The notes beneath the pieces are model-generated. The model made no database searches and had not been told where the DNA came from. It saw nothing but the letters and a program-made list of their open reading frames with translations. Positions 24,759 through 33,738 of a stretch of 48,758 nt of DNA are shown here, in pieces. The stretch is from Synechococcaceae cyanobacterium (GTDB taxonomy: Bacteria > Cyanobacteriota > Cyanobacteriia > PCC-6307 > Cyanobiaceae): positions 1-48,758 of the forward strand of contig CANEWU010000004.1 of NCBI GenBank assembly GCA_947442825.1, in the 5' to 3' direction. How positions within the stretch are numbered: position 1 is the stretch's first letter; every line of letters begins with the position of its first letter. A program made the translations under genes and the position numbers.

Positions 24759-25747
24759 GCGTCCCCCCCTCCACCCCCAGCCATTCACCTACCGACCGTT
24801 CCATGGGCAGCCGCGGCCACCTGCTCACCGAACAGGCCAATCCGGCCAGCGAGCAGCTTGACCAGCTCGATACAGCCTCCCTGGTGGCGCTCTTCTGCCG
24901 CAACGATCGGGAGCCGCAGCAGGCCGTCGAAGATGCCCGGGAGGCCCTGGCCGCCGCTGTTGATGCGATCGGAGCCCGCCTGCGCCGGGGTGGCCGCCTC
25001 TTCTACCTCGGAGCCGGCACCTCCGGCCGCCTCGGGGTGCTCGATGCCGCCGAATGTCCCCCCACGTTCTGTTCGCCACCGGAGCTGGTGCAGGGGGTGT
25101 TGGCGGGCGGAGCCCCGGCGCTGTTGCGCAGTTCCGAGGGGCTGGAAGACCTCGCTGAGGCCGGCCGCAGCGATCTGGAGGAGCGGGGTTTCGGGCCCGC
25201 TGACGCCTTGGTGGGGATTGCTGCCGGTGGCACCACCCCTTACGTGCTCGGCGCCCTCGAGCATGCCCGCGCCATCGGCGCCCTGGCGATCGCCATGGCC
25301 TGTGTGCCCAGCCGCCAGGCGCCCATGCCCTGCGACATCGACATTCGCCTGCTCACAGGCCCGGAGCTGCTCACCGGCTCCACGCGCCTCAAGGCCGGCA
25401 CCGCCACCAAGATGGCCCTCAACATCCTCTCCACCGGCGTGATGGTGCGCCTGGGCAAGGTGTACGGCAACCGCATGGTGGACGTGGCGGTGACGAACAG
25501 CAAGCTCGAGGACCGGGCCCTGCGCATTCTTGGCGACCTGACCGGCATCGACCGGGAACAGGCCGCGACGCGGCTGGCGGATGCCGGGGGCTCTGTGAAG
25601 CTGGCGCTCCTGATGCAGGCAAGCGGGCTGGGGGCGGCAGCGGCCACCGAGGCCCTCGCCGCCCACGGGCCCGGTCTGCGCAACACCCTCTCGGCCCTGG
25701 GTTATGCGCTGTCCCCTGAGCCCCCTTCCTCCCAGGGCCCCCAGTAG
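24755..25747 (+). CDS. murQ: N-acetylmuramic acid 6-phosphate etherase
   Basis: A 330-residue SIS-domain enzyme that cleaves the lactyl ether of MurNAc 6-phosphate during cell-wall sugar recycling. Motifs: LTEQANPAS near the start, LGAGTSGRLGVLDAAECPPT near 90 and VTNSKLEDRALRIL near 250 with the catalytic region. GTG at 24755 overlaps the DUF3110 stop; an internal ATG (MGSRGHLLTEQ) 48 bases later is the alternative start. Its 3' end overlaps the convergent mtnP by 46 bases. Neither a MurNAc kinase nor a phosphotransferase transporter for its substrate is in the window. Confidence 0.92.
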   Translation: MSVPPSTPSHSPTDRSMGSRGHLLTEQANPASEQLDQLDTASLVALFCRNDREPQQAVEDAREALAAAVDAIGARLRRGGRLFYLGAGTSGRLGVLDAAECPPTFCSPPELVQGVLAGGAPALLRSSEGLEDLAEAGRSDLEERGFGPADALVGIAAGGTTPYVLGALEHARAIGALAIAMACVPSRQAPMPCDIDIRLLTGPELLTGSTRLKAGTATKMALNILSTGVMVRLGKVYGNRMVDVAVTNSKLEDRALRILGDLTGIDREQAATRLADAGGSVKLALLMQASGLGAAAATEALAAHGPGLRNTLSALGYALSPEPPSSQGPQ

Positions 25748-26652
25748 GGCGCGGTGAACAGGTCGGTGCGGCGTCGCGTGGGGGCGGGCACCGCATGCGG
25801 CGGTGTCATCAAGGCGTTGCGAAGGGCGCTGTGGGCCCGGCTGGGGGGCCGGGTGGCGGCCACCCGCTCCGCGGCGAGGCGCACAATTCGCTGGGCCAGC
25901 TCGGCGTTGGCCCGCAGGTTGTCGATCACCATCTCCACCGTCACCGACTCGTGCTCGCGGTGCCAGCAGTCGTAATCGGTGACCATCGCCAGCGTGGCGT
26001 AGGCCATCTCCGCCTCCCGCGCCAGACGGGCCTCCGTGTGGTTGGTCATGCCGATCACATCACATCCCCAGGAGCGGTAGAGCTCTGATTCGGCCCGGGT
26101 GGAGAAGGCCGGTCCCTCCATGCACAGATAGGTGCCGCCGCGGTGGAGGCGTCGACCGTCGGGCATCAGGCTTTCGCCCACATCAGCGAGCATGCGGCTC
26201 AGCACAGCGCAGTACGGATCCGCCGCGGTGACGTGCGCCACCGCCCCCTCCCCAAAAAAACTGAGGGGCCGCTGGTGGGTGCGATCGATGAACTGATCCG
26301 GCACGAGCATGTCGAGGGGTCGCACCTCCTCCTGCAGCGACCCCACCGCCGACACCGAAAGGATCCAGCGCACCCCCAGCGAGCGCAGGGCCCAGAGGTT
26401 GGCCCGGTAGGGAACCTCCGTGGGGGTGAAGGTGTGGTGGCGGCCATGGCGGGCCAGGAAGACCACCTCCAGATCGCCGAGGCGACCGAGGCGTAGGTCA
26501 TCGGAGGGATCGCCGTAGGGGGTCTCCATCCGGATCTCCTCCACCCCCTCCAGGCCCTCCATGGCGTAGAGGCCGCTGCCACCGAGCACCCCGAGGCGGG
26601 CGGTCATCAGATCGGGACCGCCGGCGGCGGCGGGGCTGGGGGTGGAACCCAT
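25702..26652 (-). CDS. mtnP: S-methyl-5'-thioadenosine phosphorylase
   Basis: The product (316 residues from ATG at 26650-26652) splits 5'-methylthioadenosine, the polyamine by-product, into adenine and methylthioribose 1-phosphate. Motifs: [53 protein letters not shown] and [15 protein letters not shown]. All are typical of the PNP/MTAP family-2 phosphorylases. The first 15 residues are not conserved, so ATG at 26605-26607 ([10 protein letters not shown], 301 residues) may be the real start. The last 15 codons overlap the 3' end of murQ on the other strand. The C-terminal tail after about residue 275 is variable. Confidence 0.92.
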   Translation of the reverse strand: MGSTPSPAAAGGPDLMTARLGVLGGSGLYAMEGLEGVEEIRMETPYGDPSDDLRLGRLGDLEVVFLARHGRHHTFTPTEVPYRANLWALRSLGVRWILSVSAVGSLQEEVRPLDMLVPDQFIDRTHQRPLSFFGEGAVAHVTAADPYCAVLSRMLADVGESLMPDGRRLHRGGTYLCMEGPAFSTRAESELYRSWGCDVIGMTNHTEARLAREAEMAYATLAMVTDYDCWHREHESVTVEMVIDNLRANAELAQRIVRLAAERVAATRPPSRAHSALRNALMTPPHAVPAPTRRRTDLFTAPYWGPWEEGGSGDSA

Positions 26653-26706
26653 CGAGAGTGCGGGAGGGGCGTGGGGCACCGTTCTACCCCAGGGGCCGCC
26701 AGTCGA

Positions 26707-26712
26707 TACAGT
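26707..26712 (+). promoter_or_regulatory. Candidate -10 element for the cyclophilin gene
   Basis: TACAGT, followed by CGG, lies 23 bases before the GTG start. The same TACAGTCGG string occurs before the flavin reductase gene at 45925. No good -35 box is seen. Confidence 0.4.
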
Positions 26713-26735
26713 CGGTTTTTCCCCCCCGTTTGCCC

Positions 26736-27176
26736 GTGACCAAGGCCCTGATGGAGACCGACGCTGGCACCATTCACCTCGAGCTCTTTGAGGCGGATGC
26801 GCCGGGCACGGTGGCCAACTTCGTCAAGCTCGCCAACGACGGCTACTACGACGGCCTCGCCTTCCACCGGGTGATCGATGGTTTCATGGCCCAAGGTGGC
26901 TGCCCCAACAGCCGCGAGGGTGCCCGGGGTGTCGCCGGTACCGGCGACCCCGGCTACATGATTCCCTGTGAGATCAACGCCAACAAGCACCAGGCCGGCA
27001 GCTTGTCGATGGCCCATGCCGGGCCCAACACCGGCGGCAGTCAGTTCTTCCTGTGCCATGGGGCCCAACCCCACCTCGATGGCCTGCACACCGTGTTTGG
27101 CCACACCGGCGACCTCGATGTGGTGCTCAAGCTCAAGAACGGCAGCCGGATCCAGAAGGTAACGATCGAGGCCTGA
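26736..27176 (+). CDS. Cyclophilin-type peptidyl-prolyl cis-trans isomerase
   Basis: A 146-residue single-domain cyclophilin. Active-site motifs: [15 protein letters not shown] near residue 45, [20 protein letters not shown] near 88 and [10 protein letters not shown] near 118. It isomerises Xaa-Pro bonds. No signal peptide is evident, so it is probably cytoplasmic. GTG at 26736 ([19 protein letters not shown]) is chosen because it places the first conserved strand a few residues in; longer upstream frames run into the mtnP promoter region. It is convergent with ribBA, three bases between stops. Confidence 0.94.
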   Translation: MTKALMETDAGTIHLELFEADAPGTVANFVKLANDGYYDGLAFHRVIDGFMAQGGCPNSREGARGVAGTGDPGYMIPCEINANKHQAGSLSMAHAGPNTGGSQFFLCHGAQPHLDGLHTVFGHTGDLDVVLKLKNGSRIQKVTIEA

Positions 27177-27179
27177 GCC

Positions 27180-28874
27180 TCAGCGCCAGACCACGAACGC
27201 TCCGGGGGAGAGGCTCAACCGCGGACAGGTGGTGGCTGTGGCCTCCAGGTCGGTCAGGGGCCGGATTTCCGGCTCCAGATCCACGCTTGGATGCTCCACC
27301 CGCCGACCATCGGGGGCAAGCAACAGGCTCACGCCCCCCCCTTCTGGCCAGGCAGCGAAGCGCTGCAGCACCCCCGCCAGGTCGGCCGGGCTCAGGGCCC
27401 GACCCTCCGGCGCCCGCACCAGCACCGCCAGCTGCGGTTGGGCCAGCAAGGCCAGCAGGCGCGGGTGCTCCTCCCGCTCCAGGACCAAGCCCTGCTCGAG
27501 CACCCAGAGCCGGAGGGCCTCCTGCCGCTCCGCCAGGGTCGCCAGATCGGCCTCGCCCTGCCAGCTCAACACCGCCGTAGGGCCGCAGAGTGGTCCTTCC
27601 TCCCCGCTGCCAGCGGCGCTTTCCTCCATCAGGTGCCCCAGCTTGGTGCGCTTGGCCTGCAGATAGGCGGCGTTGTGGGCGCCTGGGTCCATCACCAGCG
27701 GCACCCGGTCCACAACCTCGAGGCCGTAGCCGCCGAGGCCGGCAATCTTGCGTGGGTTGTTGGTGATCAGCCGCAGCCGCCGCACCCCCAGATCGCTGAG
27801 GATCTGGGCCCCTACCCCGTAATTGCGCAGATCCGCAGGGAAGCCCAGCCGCTCGTTGGCCTCCACGGTGTCCAGGCCACCGTCTTGGAGGCTGTAGGCC
27901 CGCAGTTTGTTGATCAGGCCGATGCCGCGCCCCTCCTGACGCAGGTACACCACCACGCCCTCCCCGGCGCTTTCGATCAGCTGCAGGGCCGCCTCCAGCT
28001 GCGGCCGACAGTCGCAGCGCAGCGAGCCGAAGGCATCGCCGGTGAGGCACTCGGAATGCACCCGCACCAGCACTGGGCCGCTGGCCCTCTCCGGCTGGCC
28101 CTTGACAATTGCCACGTGCTCGCTGCCATCAATCTCGTTGCGGTATCCGATCGCCCGGAAGCGTCCGAAGGCGCTCGGAAGATTCGCCTCGGCCTGGCGC
28201 CGCACAAATCGCTCGGTTTCCAGCCGATAGCTGATCAGGTCCGCGATCGAGATCAGCCGCAGCCCGTGGCGCCCCGCATAGTCGACCAGTTGTGGCAGCC
28301 GGGCCATCGAGCCGTCGTGGTTCTGGATTTCGCAGATCACCCCGGCCGGATAGAGCCCCGCCAGCCGCGCCAGATCGACGGCGGCCTCGGTATGCCCCGC
28401 CCGCTTGAGCACGCCCCCGGAGCGGGCCCTAAGGGGAAACACGTGACCCGGACGCCGGAGGTCTGCCGGGCGGGTGGTCGGATGGATGGCCACCTGGATC
28501 GTGCGGGCCCGGTCTTCGGCGGAGATGCCCGAACCCACGCCGTTCTCCGGTCCGGCGTCGATGCTGACGGTGAACGCCGTCTGGTTGCTGTCGGTGTTGC
28601 GATCCACCATCAGCGGCAGATCGAGCCCATCCAGCCGCTCCCCCTCCATCGCCAGGCAGATCAGACCCCGCGCCTCGGTGGCCATGAAGTTGATCTGCTG
28701 CGGGGTGGCGAACTGGGCGGCGCAGATCACATCGCCTTCGTTTTCCCGGTTTTCATCGTCGACGACGACGATCGATTCCCCGTTGCGGATTGCCGCTAGC
28801 GCGTCCGGGATCGTGTCAAACCGGATCGGGTTTGGGCTTGGGTTCGGGCTCAGGGGAGGAGTCAACGTGGCCAT
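27180..28874 (-). CDS. ribBA: Bifunctional 3,4-DHBP synthase / GTP cyclohydrolase II
   Basis: A 564-residue riboflavin-biosynthesis enzyme. The DHBP synthase domain (about 18-215) has [12 protein letters not shown] and [15 protein letters not shown]. The GTP cyclohydrolase II domain (about 220-415) has the zinc site [14 protein letters not shown] and [11 protein letters not shown]. These make 3,4-dihydroxy-2-butanone 4-phosphate and the first pyrimidine intermediate. Both domains keep their catalytic motifs. A further 145 residues after the cyclohydrolase are not part of either domain; similar extensions occur in cyanobacterial RibBA. ATG at 28872-28874. The leader shows no FMN riboswitch. 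It is divergent from argC across 105 bases. Confidence 0.95.
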   Translation of the reverse strand: MATLTPPLSPNPSPNPIRFDTIPDALAAIRNGESIVVVDDENRENEGDVICAAQFATPQQINFMATEARGLICLAMEGERLDGLDLPLMVDRNTDSNQTAFTVSIDAGPENGVGSGISAEDRARTIQVAIHPTTRPADLRRPGHVFPLRARSGGVLKRAGHTEAAVDLARLAGLYPAGVICEIQNHDGSMARLPQLVDYAGRHGLRLISIADLISYRLETERFVRRQAEANLPSAFGRFRAIGYRNEIDGSEHVAIVKGQPERASGPVLVRVHSECLTGDAFGSLRCDCRPQLEAALQLIESAGEGVVVYLRQEGRGIGLINKLRAYSLQDGGLDTVEANERLGFPADLRNYGVGAQILSDLGVRRLRLITNNPRKIAGLGGYGLEVVDRVPLVMDPGAHNAAYLQAKRTKLGHLMEESAAGSGEEGPLCGPTAVLSWQGEADLATLAERQEALRLWVLEQGLVLEREEHPRLLALLAQPQLAVLVRAPEGRALSPADLAGVLQRFAAWPEGGGVSLLLAPDGRRVEHPSVDLEPEIRPLTDLEATATTCPRLSLSPGAFVVWR

Positions 28875-28938
28875 GGCGGGGGCAGGGCCCGATTCGCGGT
28901 CGGAGCGGGTCAGCAGGGTCGGGGGGGGCCGCGATGTC

Positions 28939-28959
28939 CTTTATAAAGCCCGGTACGAT
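28939..28959 (+). promoter_or_regulatory. Divergent argC/ribBA promoter region
   Basis: CTTTATAAAG (28939-28948) is a ten-base palindrome containing TATAAA on both strands. TACGAT (28954-28959) is a good -10 for argC, ending 20 bases before its ATG. The palindrome could serve as a -10-like element toward ribBA. No -35 boxes are convincing; assignment is inference. Confidence 0.4.
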
Positions 28960-28979
28960 CCGGCATTCCTCCCAGCGCC

Positions 28980-30044
28980 ATGGCAGCCAGCAGCGTCGCG
29001 GTCATCGGTGCCAGTGGCTACGGCGGCCTGCAGACCCTGCGGTTGCTGCAGGGCCACCCGGGCCTGGTGGTCACCTTCCTCGGCGGGGAACGCAGCAGCG
29101 GCCGCCGCTGGAGCGACCTGGCGCCCTTCCTGCCCCTGCCCGGCGATCCCCAGGTGCAACGGCCGGATCCCGACGCCATCGCCGCCGCCGCCGAGCTGGC
29201 GGTGCTGAGCCTGCCCAATGGCCTGGCCGCCTCCCTGGTGCCCGCCCTGCTGGAGCGCAACGTACGGGTGGTCGACCTCTCTGCCGACTACCGCTACCAG
29301 GACCTGGGCCAGTGGCAGGAGGTGTACGCCAGCGAGGCCCGCGAGGTGCCCCGCAGCGACGCCGACCTCTGCCGTCAGGCCGTCTACGGCCTGGTGGAGT
29401 GGGAGGAGGAGCGAATCCGCTCGGCCCGGCTGGTGGCCGCCCCCGGTTGCTTCCCCACCGCCAGCCTCCTTGCCCTCTTGCCCTTTCTCAACCAGGGGCT
29501 GATCGAGCCCGGCGGCATCGTGATCGACGCCAAAACGGGTACCTCCGGCGGTGGCCGCGCCCCCAAGGAACATCTGCTGCTGGCGGAGGCCTCGGAGGCT
29601 GTGCTCCCCTACGGCGTGGTGGGCCATCGCCACACCAGCGAGATCGAGCAGCTGGCCTCCCGGGTGGCCGGCCAGCCGATTCGCCTGCAGTTCACCCCCC
29701 ATCTGATGCCGATGGTGCGCGGGCTGCTGGCCACCGTCTATGCCCGCCTGCGGGATCCGGGCCTCACCGCCGAAGACTGCACCACCCTGCTGCAGGCCGC
29801 CTACCGCCACAGCCCCAGCGTCGATGTGCTGCCCGTAGGCACGTACCCCTCCACCAAATGGGTGCGGCAGACCAACCGCTGCCTCCTTTCGGTGCAGGTG
29901 GATCAGCGCACCGGCCAGCTGATCGTGATGAGCGCCATCGACAACCTGGTGAAGGGCCAGGCGGGCCAGGGGGTGCAATGCCTCAACCTGATGGCCGGCC
30001 TCGAGGCCTCCGCCGGCCTGCCGTTGCTGCCCTTCTACCCCTGA
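28980..30044 (+). CDS. argC: N-acetyl-gamma-glutamyl-phosphate reductase
   Basis: A 354-residue NADPH-dependent enzyme, third step of arginine synthesis. Rossmann motif VAVIGASGYGGLQTLRLL at the start, VVDLSADYRY near 98, the catalytic Cys in AAPGCFPTASLLAL near 155, and GHRHTSEIEQ and FTPHLMPMVRG in the catalytic domain. Length is standard. ATG at 28980 lies 20 bases downstream of a TACGAT -10. Its last 10 bases overlap the 3' end of purN on the opposite strand. Confidence 0.96.
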   Translation: MAASSVAVIGASGYGGLQTLRLLQGHPGLVVTFLGGERSSGRRWSDLAPFLPLPGDPQVQRPDPDAIAAAAELAVLSLPNGLAASLVPALLERNVRVVDLSADYRYQDLGQWQEVYASEAREVPRSDADLCRQAVYGLVEWEEERIRSARLVAAPGCFPTASLLALLPFLNQGLIEPGGIVIDAKTGTSGGGRAPKEHLLLAEASEAVLPYGVVGHRHTSEIEQLASRVAGQPIRLQFTPHLMPMVRGLLATVYARLRDPGLTAEDCTTLLQAAYRHSPSVDVLPVGTYPSTKWVRQTNRCLLSVQVDQRTGQLIVMSAIDNLVKGQAGQGVQCLNLMAGLEASAGLPLLPFYP

Positions 30045-30697
30045 GAGCGCGAGTGCGGCAGCTGGCCGGCGGCGTACAGCCGTTCCGCCGCCAACCGCAC
30101 AGCCAGCGGCAGGATCCGGTGCTCCTGCACCCGGATGCGGGCATGGAGTCGGTTGTGGTCGTCGTCGGCAAGCACCGGCACCGCCGCCTGAACCAGGATC
30201 CTCCCCGCATCCACCTCCGGCACCACCAGATGGGCGGTGCAGCCGGCCAGGGTCACCCCGGCGGCCAGGGCATCGCCGATTCCGTCGCGCCCCCGAAAGC
30301 TGGGCAGAAGCGAGGGGTGGAGGTTCAGCAACCGATCGGGGAAGGCCGCGATCAGCCGTGGGGTGACGATCCGCATCCAGCCGGCCATCACCACGAGATC
30401 GGCCTCTACCGCGCGGAAGGCCTCCACCAGCACATCGTCGAGGGCCTCCCGACTGGGCTGCTGGCGGTGGTCGAGCAGTTGGCAGGGCAGCCCCAGCCGC
30501 TCGGCCCGGCTGCGGGCGCCGCAGCTTGGTTCATTCACCACCAGCAGCACCACCGTGGCCGCCAGGCTGCCGTCGCGGCAGGCGGTGACCAGGGCCTCCA
30601 GGTTGCTGCCATCGCCGGAAGCCATCACCCCCAGCCGCAGGGGGGGATGGGCGGCTGGGGTGCCCGGCGGGGGCGTTGGCGGCCACTGAATGCACAC
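30035..30697 (-). CDS. purN: Phosphoribosylglycinamide formyltransferase
   Basis: This enzyme transfers a formyl group from 10-formyl-THF to GAR in purine synthesis. Motifs: LGVMASGDGSNLEALV at the start of the fold, VMAGWMRIV, NLHPSLLPSFRG with the catalytic Asn and His, and TAHLVVPEVDAGRIL with the catalytic Asp. GTG at 30695-30697 (220 residues) is preferred because it puts the first conserved strand near residue 20. An in-frame ATG at 30746-30748 would add 17 residues and almost touch the divergent Ycf35-like gene. Convergent with argC by a 10-base overlap. Confidence 0.93.
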   Translation of the reverse strand: MCIQWPPTPPPGTPAAHPPLRLGVMASGDGSNLEALVTACRDGSLAATVVLLVVNEPSCGARSRAERLGLPCQLLDHRQQPSREALDDVLVEAFRAVEADLVVMAGWMRIVTPRLIAAFPDRLLNLHPSLLPSFRGRDGIGDALAAGVTLAGCTAHLVVPEVDAGRILVQAAVPVLADDDHNRLHARIRVQEHRILPLAVRLAAERLYAAGQLPHSRSQG

Positions 30698-30754
30698 GCT
30701 GGACTCGCTCCACCCTGGATTGCCGCTAGCGTCGACCAAAGCGGGCATCGGTTC

Positions 30755-31096
30755 ATGTCCCACCTCTCCATCCTGCCAACGGTTCTGCGTGATGCCGACC
30801 TCCTGGTAGCCAGCCTCGAAAGTCTTGACCTGCGCCCCATTCGTGGTGGCAGCCTGCGCGGCTTTGAGGAGAGCCGGCCGGTGGAGGTGCACGTGGAGCT
30901 CGCCGGCGGACAGAGCCTCGGCTGGTGCCACCAGAGCGATGGCTCCCTCGCCCTGGTGGGCGATCTGCACCGTTTGAGCCGCTCGCGCCCCTTGCAGCGT
31001 CTGCTGGGCCGCATCACCCGCGCCTACGCCGCCCGCCAGGCCCTGGCGGAGGCCGCGGAACTGCTTCCGGGCGCCGTCATCCAGGTCCGTGCCTGA
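30755..31096 (+). CDS. DUF1257 (Ycf35-like) protein
   Basis: A 113-residue protein beginning MSHLSILPTVLRDADLLVAS, which closely echoes the MSHF-x-IKTKIRDLDCLxxAL start of Ycf35/DUF1257 proteins of cyanobacteria and red-algal plastids. It continues with SLGWCHQSDGSLALVGD and LLGRITRAYAARQALAEA. Function of the family is not established. It could be a second, more diverged family member, since no standard Ycf35 is seen here to compare. A TAGCGT hexamer 27-32 bases before the ATG could be the -10. The M61 peptidase start overlaps its end by 8 bases. Confidence 0.75.
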   Translation: MSHLSILPTVLRDADLLVASLESLDLRPIRGGSLRGFEESRPVEVHVELAGGQSLGWCHQSDGSLALVGDLHRLSRSRPLQRLLGRITRAYAARQALAEAAELLPGAVIQVRA

Positions 31097-32822
31097 GGGC
31101 GTCGCCTGCGAGCCGCTTCTGCTGGAGCTCGACCTGCGCGAGCCTCATCGCCACCTGGTGCAGGCTCGCCTTCGCCTTACGCCACGCCAAGCGGCCCTGA
31201 CCCTGCGCCTTCCCGCCTGGACGCCCGGCTCCTATCTGATTCGCGACTACGTCCGCACCCTGGAGGGGCTGGAGATTCACCAGGGTGGCCAGTGCCTCAG
31301 CCCCCGGCGCCTGGAGGTGGCGACCTGGAGCCTGACCCTCCCCTCCCTTGAGCCCCTGGAGATCCACTGGAGGGTGCTGGCCACTGAGCTGAGCGTGCGC
31401 ACCTGCCACCTGAGCGGTGACCATGGCTTCCTGGCCCTGGCTGGGGTGGTGCTGCAGGTGGAGGGGGAGCGCTGGCGCCCCCATCAGCTGGAGCTGCACC
31501 TGCCCGAGGGCTGGTTTCCGTTCGTGCCCCTGCCGCAGCAGGCGGATGGCTCCTGGTGGGCCCAGGACTTCGACACCCTTGTGGACAGCCCGATCGAGGC
31601 TGGGCCCCATCCCTGCCATTCCTTCTCGGTGGCCGGCCGCCCCCACCGCTGGGTCAGCTGGGGGGGCGACCTGCCTGCCGACGATCCCCCCTTCCTGGCG
31701 GATGTGGCAGCGGTATGCCAGGCCTGCTGCCGCCTGATGGGGGAGGAGCGCCCGCCTGCCGACGATTACCTCTTCGTGCTCCACCTGCTCGAGCAGGGCT
31801 ACGGCGGCCTCGAACACGATCGCAGCTGTGTGCTGCAGGCGGGGCGGCGGGCCCTGCGGCGGCCAGAGGGGCGCCGCAAGCTTCTCCAGCTGGTGGCCCA
31901 CGAGTATCTGCATCAGTGGAATGTGCGGCGGCTGCGCCCCGCCGAACTGGCCCCGATCGACTACGACCGCCCCTCGATCGTTGGCGGCCTCTGGTTTGCC
32001 GAGGGGGTAACCAGCTATCTCGATCTGCTCCTGCCGGTGGCAGCCGGCCTGGCCGATGAGGCCTCTCTCTGGGAAGACCTCGGAGCCGATCTGAGCCGCT
32101 TCCGGCTCACCGCGGGCCGACGGGTGCAGAGCCTGCGGGCCAGTGCCGAGGAGGCCTGGGTCAAGCTCTACAGACAGGATGCCCATTCCCACGACTCCCA
32201 GATCAGTTACTACCTCAAAGGTGCCGTGGTGGCGCTGTTGCTCGACCTGCATCTGCGCCGCCACGGCTCCTGGATCGGCGCGGTGCTGCAGCAGTTGTGG
32301 CGCAGCCACGGCCGCAGCCGTCGTGGCTACCGAAATGAGGATCTGATCGCTGCCTTCGCTGACCACGCCCCGGATCTGTCCACCCTTCTGCCGCAATGGC
32401 TCGAGAGCACCGATGATCCGCCCATTGATGCCTATCTGCGGGAGGTTGGTCTGGGTTTGGTTCCCGAAACAGCGCCCCATCCTTTCGCCGGCTGGCAGCC
32501 GGAGCTGCAGGGCACGGGTGCGCTGATCCTGCGGCGGGTCGATCGGGATGGCCCCGCCCAGCTTGCCGGCCTGCAGGTGGGCGACGAACTGCTCGCCCTC
32601 GCTGGCCAGCGGGTGCGGGCCGAAGAGGATCTGGCACCCCTGCTGGGCGAGCCCGCTGCGCCGCAGCCTGTGGATGTGCTCTTTTGCCGAGACGGGAGCA
32701 TTCGCTCCCGGGTTCTGCAGGCCGATCTGCCGGTGGTGATGCGCTGGCGGCTGGAGCCTTTGGCGAAGGCCGATCTGTTGGAGCTCGATCGCCGCCAGCG
32801 CTGGCTGGCGCTCCGCCCGTGA
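31089..32822 (+). CDS. M61-family metallopeptidase with C-terminal PDZ domain
   Basis: A 577-residue peptidase of the glycyl-aminopeptidase-like M61 group. An N-terminal beta domain (PAWTPGSYLIRDYVRTLEGL near 40) is followed by the thermolysin-like catalytic domain. The zinc motif VAHEYLHQWNVRRLRP (HExxH) is near residue 277 and the third ligand region FAEGVTSYLDL near 305. A PDZ domain (about 475-560, ILRRVDRDGPAQLAGLQVGD) ends the protein. No signal peptide is seen, so it is probably cytoplasmic. GTG at 31089 overlaps the Ycf35-like gene by 8 bases, and the amidase start overlaps its stop by four. Confidence 0.92.
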   Translation: MPEGVACEPLLLELDLREPHRHLVQARLRLTPRQAALTLRLPAWTPGSYLIRDYVRTLEGLEIHQGGQCLSPRRLEVATWSLTLPSLEPLEIHWRVLATELSVRTCHLSGDHGFLALAGVVLQVEGERWRPHQLELHLPEGWFPFVPLPQQADGSWWAQDFDTLVDSPIEAGPHPCHSFSVAGRPHRWVSWGGDLPADDPPFLADVAAVCQACCRLMGEERPPADDYLFVLHLLEQGYGGLEHDRSCVLQAGRRALRRPEGRRKLLQLVAHEYLHQWNVRRLRPAELAPIDYDRPSIVGGLWFAEGVTSYLDLLLPVAAGLADEASLWEDLGADLSRFRLTAGRRVQSLRASAEEAWVKLYRQDAHSHDSQISYYLKGAVVALLLDLHLRRHGSWIGAVLQQLWRSHGRSRRGYRNEDLIAAFADHAPDLSTLLPQWLESTDDPPIDAYLREVGLGLVPETAPHPFAGWQPELQGTGALILRRVDRDGPAQLAGLQVGDELLALAGQRVRAEEDLAPLLGEPAAPQPVDVLFCRDGSIRSRVLQADLPVVMRWRLEPLAKADLLELDRRQRWLALRP

Positions 32823-33700
32823 ACTCCCGTTTGCAGCCACTGCTGTGGGCCTCGGCCGGGGCCGCCCTGCTCAGCCTCGGGGCCCTTGGCTGGCTGGCGC
32901 GGGAGCTGATCGGCGATGCCGGCAGCCGGGCCGACGCCCGCCCCTCCCTTCTCGATCTTCTGGAGGAGGTGGGCCGTCCCGGTGCCGATGCCCCACCCGT
33001 TCCCCCCCGCCGGGCCGCACCGCCCCCGCCGGATCCGCTGCGTTGGAGCAGTCCGCTGGCCCAAGCCTGTCCGGCGAGCGATCCCCAGGTGAGCTACCGG
33101 CTCTCCTCCGCCCTGGCAAATCTGCCAAGCCTGCGGCAAAGGGTGGCGATTGACCCCAGCAACTATGGCGATCGCTTTCGGCAGGATGCCTTCGGCAACC
33201 CAATCGATCCCACCCCGAGGGTGGTGGTGCTTCACGAAACCGTCTACAGCATGGGTTCGGCGCTCAACACCTTCAAAACTCCCCATCCCCGCGATGAGGA
33301 TCAGGTCAGCTATCACACACTCGTGGGCCAGCGCGGCGAGATTGTGGAGGCGGTGCCGGCGGAGAAGCGCGCCTTCGGAGCTGGCAATTCCGCCTTCAAC
33401 GGCCAGTGGGTGGTCACCAATCCCTCCGTGGGCGGCTCGATCAATAATTTCGCGCTTCACCTGAGCCTCGAGACCCCTGCCGATGGGGAAGACGAGGAGG
33501 GGAGCCACAGCGGCTACACGGCCGCCCAGTACGACGCCGTTGCCCTGGTGCTCGCTGATTGGATGCGTCGCTTCAACATCCCGCCCAAGGCGATCACCAC
33601 CCATCGCCACGTGGATCTGGGGGGCGCCCGGGGCGATCCCCGCAGCTTCGATTGGTCGGAGCTGGAAACCCGTCTGGCGGCCCTGGGGCTTCTCTGCTGA
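32819..33700 (+). CDS. N-acetylmuramoyl-L-alanine amidase (amidase_2/PGRP fold), exported
   Basis: A 293-residue protein with an N-terminal membrane anchor or signal (about 7-27), a Pro-rich linker, then an amidase_2 domain from about 120. Zinc ligands are visible: VVVLHETV, ITTHRHVDLGG and GDPRSFDW. It should cut the bond between MurNAc and the stem peptide in the periplasm, for growth or recycling. GTG at 32819 overlaps the M61 stop (GTGA), so the two are translationally coupled. It faces an exported unknown protein across a 38-base gap. Confidence 0.9.
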   Translation: MNSRLQPLLWASAGAALLSLGALGWLARELIGDAGSRADARPSLLDLLEEVGRPGADAPPVPPRRAAPPPPDPLRWSSPLAQACPASDPQVSYRLSSALANLPSLRQRVAIDPSNYGDRFRQDAFGNPIDPTPRVVVLHETVYSMGSALNTFKTPHPRDEDQVSYHTLVGQRGEIVEAVPAEKRAFGAGNSAFNGQWVVTNPSVGGSINNFALHLSLETPADGEDEEGSHSGYTAAQYDAVALVLADWMRRFNIPPKAITTHRHVDLGGARGDPRSFDWSELETRLAALGLLC

Positions 33701-33738
33701 GGCCCCCTTCTCCAATCTCGGGAATCAGGCTCGTCGAA

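Noticed and set aside
28875-28979. FMN riboswitch before ribBA
   Set aside because: The 105-base leader is too short and lacks the conserved RFN elements.
28790-31096. A 768-codon plus-strand frame covering argC and purN
   Set aside because: Only its end, from ATG 30755, is real (the Ycf35-like protein). The rest is a shadow of argC and purN.
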